Source: Parahaliea maris (lineage in GTDB: Bacteria; Pseudomonadota; Gammaproteobacteria; Pseudomonadales; Halieaceae). From it: a stretch of DNA of 64,000 bases. Below the pieces are notes generated by a model, which saw only the letters and a list, made by a program, of their open reading frames with translations, had not been told where the DNA came from and made no database searches. A program made the position numbers and the translations under genes. Below, one piece after another: positions 47,440 to 56,420 of this stretch (position 1 is its first letter; every line of letters begins with the position of its first letter). Location: the NCBI RefSeq assembly GCF_008064665.1, contig NZ_VRZA01000004.1:124001-188000 (forward strand), in the 5' to 3' direction.

Positions 47440-50400
47440 ATGAAAAAATCCTATCTTGGCATGGGTCTGGTGGCCTCGCTGGTATCGCAGCACTCGCTGG
47501 CCGGCGGCTTATATGTACAGCTGTTCCTTGATGATGCGCCACTGCGTGGTGTGGAAGCTGCTCTGGACGGTGAGCCGCTCGGTAGCACCGACAGCCGCGG
47601 CAGTGCCGAGGGCGAATTCAGTGGCGGCGAACACACACTGACCCTTACCGATGATGACCTCTCTTTTCCCATAGATTTTGATGCGGCCGCCGATGAGGAT
47701 GTTGAGGTCAGCATTGTTTTCACCAGTGCCAGTGGCGATGAGCCGCAGGTCAGCGTTCGCAAGTTCAGCGCCGGCGATGTCGGCGCAACCGGCTACGTTA
47801 CCGGTGTCATTACCAACACCGCCAATGCACCGGTTCCCGGTGCCACCATCATCGTCGGTGGAGCAGGCAAGTCGGTGACTACGGATGCCAATGGTATCTA
47901 CCAGGTCGACGTTCCCCGGGGCGAGTATGAACTCAAGGTATCCCACCCGGAATACAAAGATGCCACCGTATCGAACGTTCGGGTGCTTGCCGATCTCGGC
48001 GTGACCGCCCAGATCAAGTTGTACGCGGAATCCGCGGCGGAAACCATGCAGTTGCCCTCAACCGCACTGGAGGAAGTGGTAGTAATGGGGGTTTTCAACC
48101 CCATGCAGGATGCCGGCTCCATGGAGCGTTTTGCCACCACCATTACCAATGCCATCGACGTGGAAATGCTCGAACGTTTTGGCGACTCCGATGTTGCCGC
48201 GGCCCTGAACCGGGTGGTGGGCGTTGCCGTGACCGACTCCAAATACGCCACCGTGCGGGGCCTCGACGGGCGCTATATCTCCAGCACCTTGAACGGCCTG
48301 CTGATGCCCAGTACCGACCCCCAGCGTCGGGACGTTCAGCTCGACCTGTTCCCCACCAATATTCTCGGTGGCATCGAGATCCAGAAGTCCTACAGCCCGG
48401 ACCAGCTGGCCAGCACCACCGGTGGCTCGATCAAGATCAACACCAAGGGCCTGCCCGACGAGCGAGTCTTCAAGATCGGCGCTTCAACCGCCTACAACTT
48501 TGACTTCACCGGTGACGACATCATCAGCCATCGCGGCTCCGACACCGACTGGACCGGCTTTGACAGCGGGCTGCGCGGCCTGCCCCGCAGCGTTGTCAAT
48601 GCGACGGATGGCGGTACCTCACTGACCGTTTGTGACCCCGCCATCGACCCCGACCGCTGTACCGCACCGCTGGAAGCGGCCCGTCTGGGCGTGGCCTTCC
48701 AGGACGACTACAACATCGGGGACAAGAAAGCCCTGCCGGACGGTGGCCTCTCCATCTCCTACGGGGATCGTATTCCCACGGACAGTGGCGAGTTCGGTTT
48801 TTATGCCGCGGGTGACTACGGCTACTCAACCTCCGATCGCGGTGACGCCAGGCTGAACAATCCGCTGGATGTGACCGGCGGCTATCAACGCGCCGAAGAG
48901 ACCATCTCGCTCAATGGCTATTTCGTGGCGGGCTACGAATACGGCGCGGCGAATGAAGTGCTGAGTAAAACCAGCCTCTTGCGCAGCAGCGAAGATACCA
49001 CCCGCTGGGAGAGCGGTGTCGACCTCGAAGACAGCCAGATCGACAGTGCCATCCTGCAATGGGTTGAACGCCAGTTCTTCTCCCAGGCTTTCACTGGCCA
49101 CAACGAATTCGAGTTTGACCACGGCACCCATGCCCTGGACTGGCGCCTGGCCTACTCGCGCACCGACCGGGACGAGCCGGACCGCCGCCAGTACACCTAT
49201 TTCAACGGTAACCTGTCTACCTCCGCCTTTGAGCGTCGCTGGTCCGACCTGGTGGAGGACAGCAATGATATTTCTGTGGATTACACCATCCCGCTGGAGT
49301 GGGGTAGCTCCAATATGACCGAGGTGAAGGTGGGTGTGCTGTGGTCCGACAAGCAGCGCGAAGTGGAGCAGTACCGCTTCGGTATTCGCCTGGGCGACAA
49401 CGGTAGCGACCTGGACCTCGGTCTGGACCAGGATCTGGAGAAGGACGTCTTCCCTTATTACAACTTTGCTCTGGACCGGGTTCGCCTGCAGGCCAATACC
49501 GCGGACACCGACTCCTATGACTCCGAAGAGGAGATCCAGGCCTACTACCTGACCACCAATACCGAATTGGGTGAAGCGTGGAGTGTGCTCCTGGGTGCCC
49601 GTTTCGAGGACTTCAGCCAGGCCCTCAGCTACCCGAACGAGGCCAACGGCAACTCCAACGAACTCGACTACGATGACGTATACCCGGCCTTCAACGTGAC
49701 TTTCCGTCCTATTGAGGACATCCAGTTGCGTGCAGGTTACAGCGAAACGGTCTCCTACCCGGGCCTGATCGAGCGTTCCGAGTCCCTGTCCTATGACCCG
49801 GTCACCGACGATCCGATCTTCGGTAACCCGGATCTGCAGGTATCCACCATCGAGAACTACGACCTGCGTGCGGAGTACTACTTCTCCAATGACGAAAGCA
49901 TCTCGCTGGCCTTCTTCCGCAAGGATATCGACAAGCCGGTGGAGCGTGCACTGCCTGATGCGTCCGGTTCTGCCGCTTCCGGCATCACCTTCCGCAACCA
50001 GGATTCGGCCAAGCTCAACGGTATCGAGCTGGACGCCAATATGAACGTGCTCGACGAGACCGATTACCTGATGTTCGTCGCCGGCAACGTGTCCTACATC
50101 GACTCGGAAGTAGAGCTCAGTGCTGACTCGATTCGTCTCGAGGGGGCCAACGCCAACGGTCGCGCCCTGCAGGGGCAGTCCGAGTGGCTGGGCAACATCC
50201 AGCTCGGCTTCGATCACTACCCGACTGAGCAGAAGTTCACCCTGCTGCTGAACTACTTTGACGACCGCATCTTCCGTATCGCCCGCGGTGCCAATACCGG
50301 CCCGCAGATCGAGGATGGCCGCATCATTGTCGACCTGACCTACGAAAAAATGTTCAGCGAGTCGCTCACCCTCGAACTGCAGGTGAAAAACCTGCTGAAC

Positions 50401-50493
50401 GAGAAGGTCGAGTACTCCCAGAACAACAACGTGATCGAGAGCTATGAAAACGGCACCATCTTCGGCGCCTCGATCACCTACCAGTTTAACTAA
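47440..50493 (+). CDS. TonB-dependent receptor with N-terminal carboxypeptidase-regulatory-like domain
   Basis: A 1017-residue outer-membrane receptor. A signal peptide is at about 1-20; a first beta-sandwich (24-105) and a carboxypeptidase-D-regulatory-like domain (118-195, beginning GYVTGVITNTANAPVPGA) precede the TonB box (EEVVVMG, 211-217). The plug (RFGDSDVAAALNRVVGV) and barrel follow, ending FGASITYQFN. This resembles SusC/Oar-type receptors that work with surface lipoproteins. ATG 47440 is the start: the earlier ATG at 47326 overlaps the -10 of the candidate Pho promoter. A lipoprotein gene follows after 82 bases. The substrate is unknown; phosphate control suggests a phosphorus-containing ligand (inference). 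Confidence 0.9.
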   Translation: MKKSYLGMGLVASLVSQHSLAGGLYVQLFLDDAPLRGVEAALDGEPLGSTDSRGSAEGEFSGGEHTLTLTDDDLSFPIDFDAAADEDVEVSIVFTSASGDEPQVSVRKFSAGDVGATGYVTGVITNTANAPVPGATIIVGGAGKSVTTDANGIYQVDVPRGEYELKVSHPEYKDATVSNVRVLADLGVTAQIKLYAESAAETMQLPSTALEEVVVMGVFNPMQDAGSMERFATTITNAIDVEMLERFGDSDVAAALNRVVGVAVTDSKYATVRGLDGRYISSTLNGLLMPSTDPQRRDVQLDLFPTNILGGIEIQKSYSPDQLASTTGGSIKINTKGLPDERVFKIGASTAYNFDFTGDDIISHRGSDTDWTGFDSGLRGLPRSVVNATDGGTSLTVCDPAIDPDRCTAPLEAARLGVAFQDDYNIGDKKALPDGGLSISYGDRIPTDSGEFGFYAAGDYGYSTSDRGDARLNNPLDVTGGYQRAEETISLNGYFVAGYEYGAANEVLSKTSLLRSSEDTTRWESGVDLEDSQIDSAILQWVERQFFSQAFTGHNEFEFDHGTHALDWRLAYSRTDRDEPDRRQYTYFNGNLSTSAFERRWSDLVEDSNDISVDYTIPLEWGSSNMTEVKVGVLWSDKQREVEQYRFGIRLGDNGSDLDLGLDQDLEKDVFPYYNFALDRVRLQANTADTDSYDSEEEIQAYYLTTNTELGEAWSVLLGARFEDFSQALSYPNEANGNSNELDYDDVYPAFNVTFRPIEDIQLRAGYSETVSYPGLIERSESLSYDPVTDDPIFGNPDLQVSTIENYDLRAEYYFSNDESISLAFFRKDIDKPVERALPDASGSAASGITFRNQDSAKLNGIELDANMNVLDETDYLMFVAGNVSYIDSEVELSADSIRLEGANANGRALQGQSEWLGNIQLGFDHYPTEQKFTLLLNYFDDRIFRIARGANTGPQIEDGRIIVDLTYEKMFSESLTLELQVKNLLNEKVEYSQNNNVIESYENGTIFGASITYQFN

Positions 50494-50500
50494 CCGTACA

Positions 50501-50520
50501 CGGTGGCCCCTGGGTCACCG
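50501..50520 (+). promoter_or_regulatory. Intercistronic hairpin between TBDR and lipoprotein genes
   Basis: CGGTGGCCC (50501-50509) pairs with GGGTCACCG (50512-50520) with one G-U pair, starting 8 bases after the receptor stop; no T-run. It could stabilise the receptor mRNA or set the ratio of the two products. Confidence 0.45.
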
Positions 50521-50575
50521 GGTGCACAAATTCAGCATCAACCAGCGGCAAACCATTAACCGAAAGGACTGAATC

Positions 50576-53413
50576 ATGAATCGTAAAGGGCTTGTTGTAG
50601 CAACCCTGGTCGCGCTCACCGCCCTCGCGGGGTGCAGTGGCGACGAGGGTGACGACGTAACCATCAATATTGAGACCGGTGGCGGCGATAGCGGCGACGG
50701 CGGCGACGGCGGCGACGGTGGCGACGGTGGTAGCAATACCGACTGCGATAATGTCGTCGAAGCCTCCTTTGTCAGCTTCAATGACGATTGCAGCGTCGGT
50801 ACCCTGAGCGGCCTGGTCGACAGCGACTACACGCTGACCAGCGATGTCCAGTGGCGTCTGTCCGGCACGGTTACTGTTGGTGAGGGTAACGAGAACGTAT
50901 CCAGCGCCGCTGATGTGCAGGCGCTGCGCGACAATGGCGTTACCCTGGAAATCGAACCCGGCACCGACATCCGGGCCTTTGACGACGGTACCCTGATCGT
51001 GACCCGCGGCTCCATGTTGATGGCCGAAGGTACCGCCAGCAGCCCGATTACTTTCAGCTCACTGGACGACAACTACGACGGCCTCGGCGAGTGGGGTGGC
51101 CTGGTTGTACAGGGCTTCGCGCCCCAGTACGGTCAGGGCGGCACTGGCGCCTGCTTCGGCGACGGCGAAGTGTGTAACGTGGAAGGTGAAGGTGGCACGG
51201 ATGTGTCTGTCTACGGTGGTAATGACCCCGCCGACGACAGCGGCATCATCCGCTATGTACGTATCGCCGAGGGCGGCCTGGTCGCCGGCCCCAACAACGA
51301 GCTGAACGGCCTGACCCTGCAGGGTGTGGGCTACGGCACTACCGTCGAGTACGTACAGGTTCACAACAACCTGGACGACGGTGTGGAGTGGTTCGGCGGT
51401 ACGGTTGACGCCAAGTACCTGGTACTGACCGGCAACGACGACGATGACATCGACTACGATGAAGGCTACATGGGTAACATCCAGTACGCCATCATCCAGA
51501 AAGACCAGACCAAAGAGGCGCCCACCGGGTCCAACGACCCCCGCGCTATCGAGGCCAACTCCTCCGACGATGAGTACGCGCCGGAAACCGAAGCGGTACT
51601 GGCCAACATCACCATCATCGGTGGCCCCCTGGTCAACAACGACGCTTCCGACGCTGGCCGCCAGCCCGGCATGCGTCTGCGCGGTGCCCTGACCACCAGC
51701 ATTTACAACACCTCTGTCCAGGGTTTCGACTACGGTTGTATCCGTATCGATGACGCCGATGTGAACGGTGACGGCTCCATCATCGAGCCCTCCACTGTGA
51801 TTCTGGAAAACATCCTGAACGACTGTGCCGATCGTATCTACAGCCACGAACTGCCGGTTTCCGAGTCCAACGTTGTCGAGCAGACCCTGACCTACAGCAG
51901 CACCCTGGCAATCAACGAGGCGGCTGCACAGCTTTCCTCTGCGCCGGTTATCAATGCTGTGAACACTGGCTCTGGCTTTGTTTTCGACCAGACCGACTAC
52001 GTTGGCGCGGTTGATCCCGATGCGGCCACCGGCTGGTGGGAAGGCTGGACCATCCCCGGCAGCCTGGGCGCTGAAGAAGAAGTGCAGACCGCCGACTTCG
52101 TGAGCTGTAACAGCGATAACAGTGTGTGCACCATCTCCGGAACGGTCGACACCGACTACACCCTGGTGGCTGGCGTTGAATGGCGTCTGTCCGGCGAGGT
52201 ACTGGTGGGTACCGGTAACCAGGCCGTCAGCTCCGACGCCGATGTACAGGCGGTTCGCGATGCTGGCGTCACCCTGACGGTGCGTGCCGGTGTTGAAGTG
52301 AAAGCCTTTGACGACGGTTCACTGCTGGTTACCCGCGGCTCCAAGCTGATTGCCAATGGTTCTGCCGCCAGCCCGATCACCTTCTCCAGCCTGGATGACG
52401 GTATCGACGGCATCGGCGAGTGGGGCGGTATCATCATGCAGGGCTTCGCACCCCAGTACGGCCAGGGTGGCACCGGCGCCTGCTTCGGCAGCGGCACTGT
52501 GTGTAACGTGGTCGGCGAAGGTGGTACCGTGGTGGGCAACTACGGCGGTAACGATGCTGCCGACAACTCCGGCTCCCTGCGCTACGTGCGTATCGCCGAG
52601 GGTGGTCTGGTCGCTGGTCCCAACAACGAGATCAACGGTCTGACCCTGCAAGGTGTCGGTCACGGCACTACCCTGGAGTACATCCAGGTGCACGGCAACC
52701 TCGACGACGGTGTTGAGTGGTTCGGCGGTACGGTGAACGCTAGGTACCTGGTGCTGACCAACAACGACGACGACGATATCGACTTCGACGAGGGTTACCA
52801 GGGCAACATCCAGTACGCCATCGTACGCAAGGATCCCAACAAGGATGCACCTACCGGCTCCAACGACCCGCGTGCCATCGAAGCGAACTCCTCAGACGAC
52901 GAGTACGCTCCCGAGACCAACGCGGTACTGGCCAACATCCTGATCCTGGGTAGCCCGGTAAACAACAACGACGACTCGGACGCCGGTGCGCAACCGGGCA
53001 TGCGTCTGCGCGGCGCCCTGACGACTGCCATCTACAACACGGCTGTTAAAGGATTCGACTCCGGTTGTATCCGCATCGACGATGCCGATGTCAACGGTGA
53101 CGGCTCCACCATCGTCAGCTCCGATGTCACCCTGGTGAATATCCTGGGTGAGTGTGCCGACGGCTTCTACAACAAGCGTGCAGCCGACGTAGAAGACAAC
53201 GCGGGTGAGGGTAACAATGCCACTGTCACCATCGATGACGCCTACGCCATCACCGAGGCCGCGGCCCTGGTAAGTGCTCCCGGCATCATGGCAGTAGACA
53301 ACGGTTCCGGCTTTACGTTCGACGACACCGACTTCGTGGGTGCGGTTGAACCGGGCACCTCAGCCAATGACGCCTGGTGGGCTGGCTGGATCCTCGAGGG
53401 TACCCTCGACTAA
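50576..53413 (+). CDS. Surface lipoprotein with two ~441-residue repeats, TBDR partner
   Basis: A 945-residue lipoprotein. A lipobox LAGC puts the lipidated Cys at residue 20, followed by Ser, which favours the outer membrane. A Gly/Asp linker built from 9-bp DNA repeats (about 36-55) follows. The rest is one module present twice, starting near residues 59 and 500. Each copy includes EWGG, GFAPQYGQGGTGACFG, RYVRIAEGGLVAGPNNE, NLDDGVEWFGGTV, NDDDDID, TGSNDPRAIEANSSDDEY and GCIRIDDADVNGDGS; the pattern suggests a beta-helix with acidic, possibly calcium-binding loops. Related single modules occur beside TBDRs in Bacteroidetes (from memory); function unknown. ATG has AAGGA 8 bases before. Confidence 0.85.
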   Translation: MNRKGLVVATLVALTALAGCSGDEGDDVTINIETGGGDSGDGGDGGDGGDGGSNTDCDNVVEASFVSFNDDCSVGTLSGLVDSDYTLTSDVQWRLSGTVTVGEGNENVSSAADVQALRDNGVTLEIEPGTDIRAFDDGTLIVTRGSMLMAEGTASSPITFSSLDDNYDGLGEWGGLVVQGFAPQYGQGGTGACFGDGEVCNVEGEGGTDVSVYGGNDPADDSGIIRYVRIAEGGLVAGPNNELNGLTLQGVGYGTTVEYVQVHNNLDDGVEWFGGTVDAKYLVLTGNDDDDIDYDEGYMGNIQYAIIQKDQTKEAPTGSNDPRAIEANSSDDEYAPETEAVLANITIIGGPLVNNDASDAGRQPGMRLRGALTTSIYNTSVQGFDYGCIRIDDADVNGDGSIIEPSTVILENILNDCADRIYSHELPVSESNVVEQTLTYSSTLAINEAAAQLSSAPVINAVNTGSGFVFDQTDYVGAVDPDAATGWWEGWTIPGSLGAEEEVQTADFVSCNSDNSVCTISGTVDTDYTLVAGVEWRLSGEVLVGTGNQAVSSDADVQAVRDAGVTLTVRAGVEVKAFDDGSLLVTRGSKLIANGSAASPITFSSLDDGIDGIGEWGGIIMQGFAPQYGQGGTGACFGSGTVCNVVGEGGTVVGNYGGNDAADNSGSLRYVRIAEGGLVAGPNNEINGLTLQGVGHGTTLEYIQVHGNLDDGVEWFGGTVNARYLVLTNNDDDDIDFDEGYQGNIQYAIVRKDPNKDAPTGSNDPRAIEANSSDDEYAPETNAVLANILILGSPVNNNDDSDAGAQPGMRLRGALTTAIYNTAVKGFDSGCIRIDDADVNGDGSTIVSSDVTLVNILGECADGFYNKRAADVEDNAGEGNNATVTIDDAYAITEAAALVSAPGIMAVDNGSGFTFDDTDFVGAVEPGTSANDAWWAGWILEGTLD

Positions 53414-53439
53414 GCGACAGACTCTCGCTCGCTTCTGTG

Positions 53440-53466
53440 AACCCGCGCGCAAGCGCGGGTTTTTTT
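53440..53466 (+). terminator. Strong rho-independent terminator of the lipoprotein gene
   Basis: AACCCGCGC (53440-53448) pairs perfectly with GCGCGGGTT (53453-53461) over a GCAA tetraloop and is followed by a run of T to 53466. It closes the TBDR-lipoprotein transcript. Confidence 0.9.
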
Positions 53467-53646
53467 ATGCCCCGAGAAAAGTTCATGCCAGCGCATTGCG
53501 CTACAATTTCATCATCCGGGTGGCCTGTTAACTGTCTGCCGGGTTGCATAGTAAGATAAACCCCGCTGAGGGGGTGGTCTGGCTGATTTGGTCTACACTC
53601 CAAAGCACTGGTCGATGTCGCACTCACATTCCAAGGAGAATTGACG

Positions 53647-54330
53647 ATGGACAGATTCATCGCGCTTGCCACTACCGTGGCGTCCGGATTGCTGCTGACA
53701 GCCTGCGCCAGTATGGCTCCGGCTCCCCCGGCGGAAACCCCCGACGGTCTTCAACTCGTTCCCGACACGGTCTTTGCCGAGGTGTACAGAAAGCCGGGCG
53801 TGGACCTGACGGCTTATTCCACCTACGGTGTGACGCCCTGCGAGGTTGAATTTCGCAAAAACTGGATGCGCGACCAGAATTCCAATCGCGTCAGCCTGAG
53901 CAATCGCGTTACCCAGAAGGATGTGGACCGTATCAAGGACGCCCTCGGTGCCCATTGTGAGGCAATGTTCCGCGAGGCCCTGGCTCAAGAGCCTGCCTAC
54001 AATGTGGTTGAGGAGTTCACCCCGGGTGAAATGGTGCTGGTATTGCGACCGGCCATCGTCAACCTGGATATCAATGCGCCGGATGTACGCAGTGCCGGTA
54101 TGAGCCGCACCTATACCACTTCGGCCGGGGAGATGACGCTCATGCTGGAGGCAGTGGACGCCAACACCGGGGATGTACTGGTGCGGGTGCTCGATCGCCA
54201 GCGGGACTTCGACGACAGTTACATGAGCTGGAGCAACAGCGTCACCAACAAAGTCGAAGCTGACCGCATACTGCGGCGCTGGGCGGGCGAGCTTCGCGAC
54301 GGGCTCGACAAAGTCCGGGCTGGCGGCTGA
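53647..54330 (+). CDS. DUF3313-family lipoprotein
   Basis: A 227-residue lipoprotein: signal with lipobox LTAC, lipidated Cys20, followed by Ala and Ser (outer-membrane sorting). The DUF3313-like body has YRKPGVDLTAYSTYGV near the start and LRPAIVNLDINAPD, with VLVRVLDRQRDFDD further on. ATG 53647 has AAGGAG eight bases upstream; a TTG at 53641 would be too close to it. Function of the family is unknown. It follows the strong terminator of the lipoprotein gene, so it has its own promoter. Confidence 0.8.
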   Translation: MDRFIALATTVASGLLLTACASMAPAPPAETPDGLQLVPDTVFAEVYRKPGVDLTAYSTYGVTPCEVEFRKNWMRDQNSNRVSLSNRVTQKDVDRIKDALGAHCEAMFREALAQEPAYNVVEEFTPGEMVLVLRPAIVNLDINAPDVRSAGMSRTYTTSAGEMTLMLEAVDANTGDVLVRVLDRQRDFDDSYMSWSNSVTNKVEADRILRRWAGELRDGLDKVRAGG

Positions 54331-54394
54331 GCAACCGGGGCGGGCGCCAGGTAGCGCCTGCTTCACTCAACGGTAGCGTGACAGGGGATACAGG

Positions 54395-55402
54395 ATGTCG
54401 ATCATCGGATCGGGTTTGCGGCTGGTAGCGTTGACGCTGACCAGCTTGCTCTGGTCTGTCACCGTGCTGGCAGGTGAAGTACTGCCTTCCTGGCAGGACG
54501 GTGCGGCAAAGAATGCGATCGTCGCCTTTGTGAATAACGTTACCAGGGAGAGCAGTGACGGTTATGTGCCCCCCGCCGAGCGAATCGCGACCTTCGATAA
54601 CGACGGCACCTTGTGGGCCGAGCAGCCGGTGTATTTCCAGGCCTTCTTTGCCATGGCGCGCCTGCGGGAAATGGCGCCGGAGCATCCCGAGTGGGCGAGG
54701 GAAGAACCTTTTAAAAGCGCACTGGCCGGCGATATGAAGGCCCTGATGGCCTCCGGGATGGAGGGTGTCATGAAAATCCTCATGGCATCCCATGCGGGAG
54801 TGACTGGCGACGCTTTCCATTCCGAGGTGAGCGACTGGTTGCAGGCCAGCCGGCATCCGGATACAGGGCGCCCCTTCACACAGATGGCCTACCAGCCCAT
54901 GCTGGAGTTGCTCGACTACCTGCGCTCGAACGGTTTCAAGGTGTTCATCGTGTCGGGAGGGGGTATCGACTTCATTCGGGCGTTCTCCGAACCACTCTAC
55001 GGCATTCCCCCGGAGCAGGTGGTCGGTACGACGCTGGAAGCGCATTTTGAGATGCGCGATGGTGTTCCGGTCATCGTGCGTGATGCCGGAATCTCCCTGA
55101 TCGACGACAAGGCCGGCAAGCCGGTCGGTATCTACCGCCACATCGGGCGTCGGCCGATTTTTGCCGCAGGCAATTCCGACGGCGACCTGCAGATGCTGCA
55201 GTACACCACGATGCCACGAGACGCTGGCGATACCAGGCCCCGTCTCGGCCTGATTCTTCACCACACGGACGCCGAGCGGGAATATGCCTATGACCACGGC
55301 TCCCATGTCGGCGGACTCGACCAGGCGCTGGACGAAGCGCCACAACGCGGCTGGGTAGTGGTGGACATGAAAAAGGACTGGCGCAGGATCTTCCCCGAGT
55401 GA
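54395..55402 (+). CDS. Exported HAD-superfamily phosphatase
   Basis: A 335-residue phosphatase with an N-terminal signal peptide (about 1-26). HAD motif I is Asp68-x-Asp70 in TFDNDGTLW, motif II lies near IVSGGG, and motif IV is in GNSDGDLQML. It resembles phosphoserine-phosphatase-like HADs, but here it is exported to the periplasm. Substrate unknown. Its location between the candidate phosphate-regulated genes would suit organophosphate hydrolysis, but no Pho box is visible directly upstream. ATG 54395 has GGGGATA close by. Confidence 0.82.
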   Translation: MSIIGSGLRLVALTLTSLLWSVTVLAGEVLPSWQDGAAKNAIVAFVNNVTRESSDGYVPPAERIATFDNDGTLWAEQPVYFQAFFAMARLREMAPEHPEWAREEPFKSALAGDMKALMASGMEGVMKILMASHAGVTGDAFHSEVSDWLQASRHPDTGRPFTQMAYQPMLELLDYLRSNGFKVFIVSGGGIDFIRAFSEPLYGIPPEQVVGTTLEAHFEMRDGVPVIVRDAGISLIDDKAGKPVGIYRHIGRRPIFAAGNSDGDLQMLQYTTMPRDAGDTRPRLGLILHHTDAEREYAYDHGSHVGGLDQALDEAPQRGWVVVDMKKDWRRIFPE

Positions 55403-55415
55403 CGGGAGCTGCTCG

Positions 55416-56420
55416 CTAGTCAAACAACCCGGGGCGCAGCTTCAGTTGCAGGCGGACAAACGGGCTCGAGCCCGCATCGACCTCGATATCCTCGAACGAG
55501 GAATTGTCGTTCACCCGGAAGCCCCGGAACCCGCCCACACCGGCCTCCAGCCCGAGGTAGACGTTTTTCAGCAGGCGTCTTTCGGCGGTCAGGCCGAGGT
55601 CCCAGGCGTCCAGGTTCATGGCGACATCGTCGCTCGTGCCCGAGGGGGCCGCTGACCAGGAGGCCCCGGAGGGCGTAACCCCGAAGCGAAACAGCCAGTT
55701 ATCGTCGGGCGCATAGAGTATGGCGGGCCAGGGCATCACCGCGCTGAGAGTCCAGTGGTTGTTGAGGGAGAGGGAGGCGCCCAGGTAGGGCACAAAAAAG
55801 TCTTCTCCGGGAGCGATATCGGCGTAGACGCCAAAGGCCCACCACAGGCGGTCGGTCTGCACATAGCGCGCAAAGGCGCCCCCCAGGACCTGCCAGCTCC
55901 AGTCCGCGTCGGGCAGCGAGGCCTTGTGGCCCATGGGCATGACAAAGGCGGCGGTCTGCCAGCGCGGGTTGACCTGCCGCAGCCAGCCGACAGGCAGGCC
56001 CACCGTGGCCACGTTGAAGCTGTCCCGTGGGCCATTCTTCAGGTCAAATTTTGACCAGGAGAGGTATTCACCGACGATCACGGCATCGCGTTCGGTCACC
56101 AGCCAGGGAATGCCCGCAGCCTGGGAGATGGTGGACAGGTCGTACTCGATGGCTTCACCCCGGTCTGAACGGGAGACCTCGGCACTGCCATACTGGCTGC
56201 CTCCAATGGTGGCGACGGGGGGGAAGGGGACCAGTGAGCCGGAGCGCTGGAAGACGAATTCGCTCTGTTGGAAATCCTCGACAACACGATCTACCAGGCC
56301 ATTCGCTCGGGCAGGCTCGACGGGCATCAGCGAACCGAGGCAGGTGAGCAGGGTGAAAACCAGTCGGAACTGGCGGCGGCCCGACCGCGAGACTGTACAG
56401 CTCTCCCTCAGAAATGCCAC
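55416..56420 (-). CDS. Outer-membrane beta-barrel protein (DUF6268-like)
   Basis: A 334-residue exported protein. A signal peptide ends near PARANG. The rest is rich in alternating aromatic/polar beta strands (WLRQVNPRWQTAAFVMP, WWAFGVYADIAPGEDFFVPYLGAS), typical of a small outer-membrane barrel. The GTG start at 56420 overlaps the end of the FadL-like gene by 13 bases. I cannot name a function; the pairing with FadL suggests outer-membrane transport. Confidence 0.65.
   Translation of the reverse strand: MAFLRESCTVSRSGRRQFRLVFTLLTCLGSLMPVEPARANGLVDRVVEDFQQSEFVFQRSGSLVPFPPVATIGGSQYGSAEVSRSDRGEAIEYDLSTISQAAGIPWLVTERDAVIVGEYLSWSKFDLKNGPRDSFNVATVGLPVGWLRQVNPRWQTAAFVMPMGHKASLPDADWSWQVLGGAFARYVQTDRLWWAFGVYADIAPGEDFFVPYLGASLSLNNHWTLSAVMPWPAILYAPDDNWLFRFGVTPSGASWSAAPSGTSDDVAMNLDAWDLGLTAERRLLKNVYLGLEAGVGGFRGFRVNDNSSFEDIEVDAGSSPFVRLQLKLRPGLFD

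Noticed and set aside
53520-53646. Pho box upstream of the DUF3313 lipoprotein (CTGTCTG-N4-GTTGCAT)
   Set aside because: Only about 8 of 18 positions match and the spacer is GC-rich, which is not better than chance.
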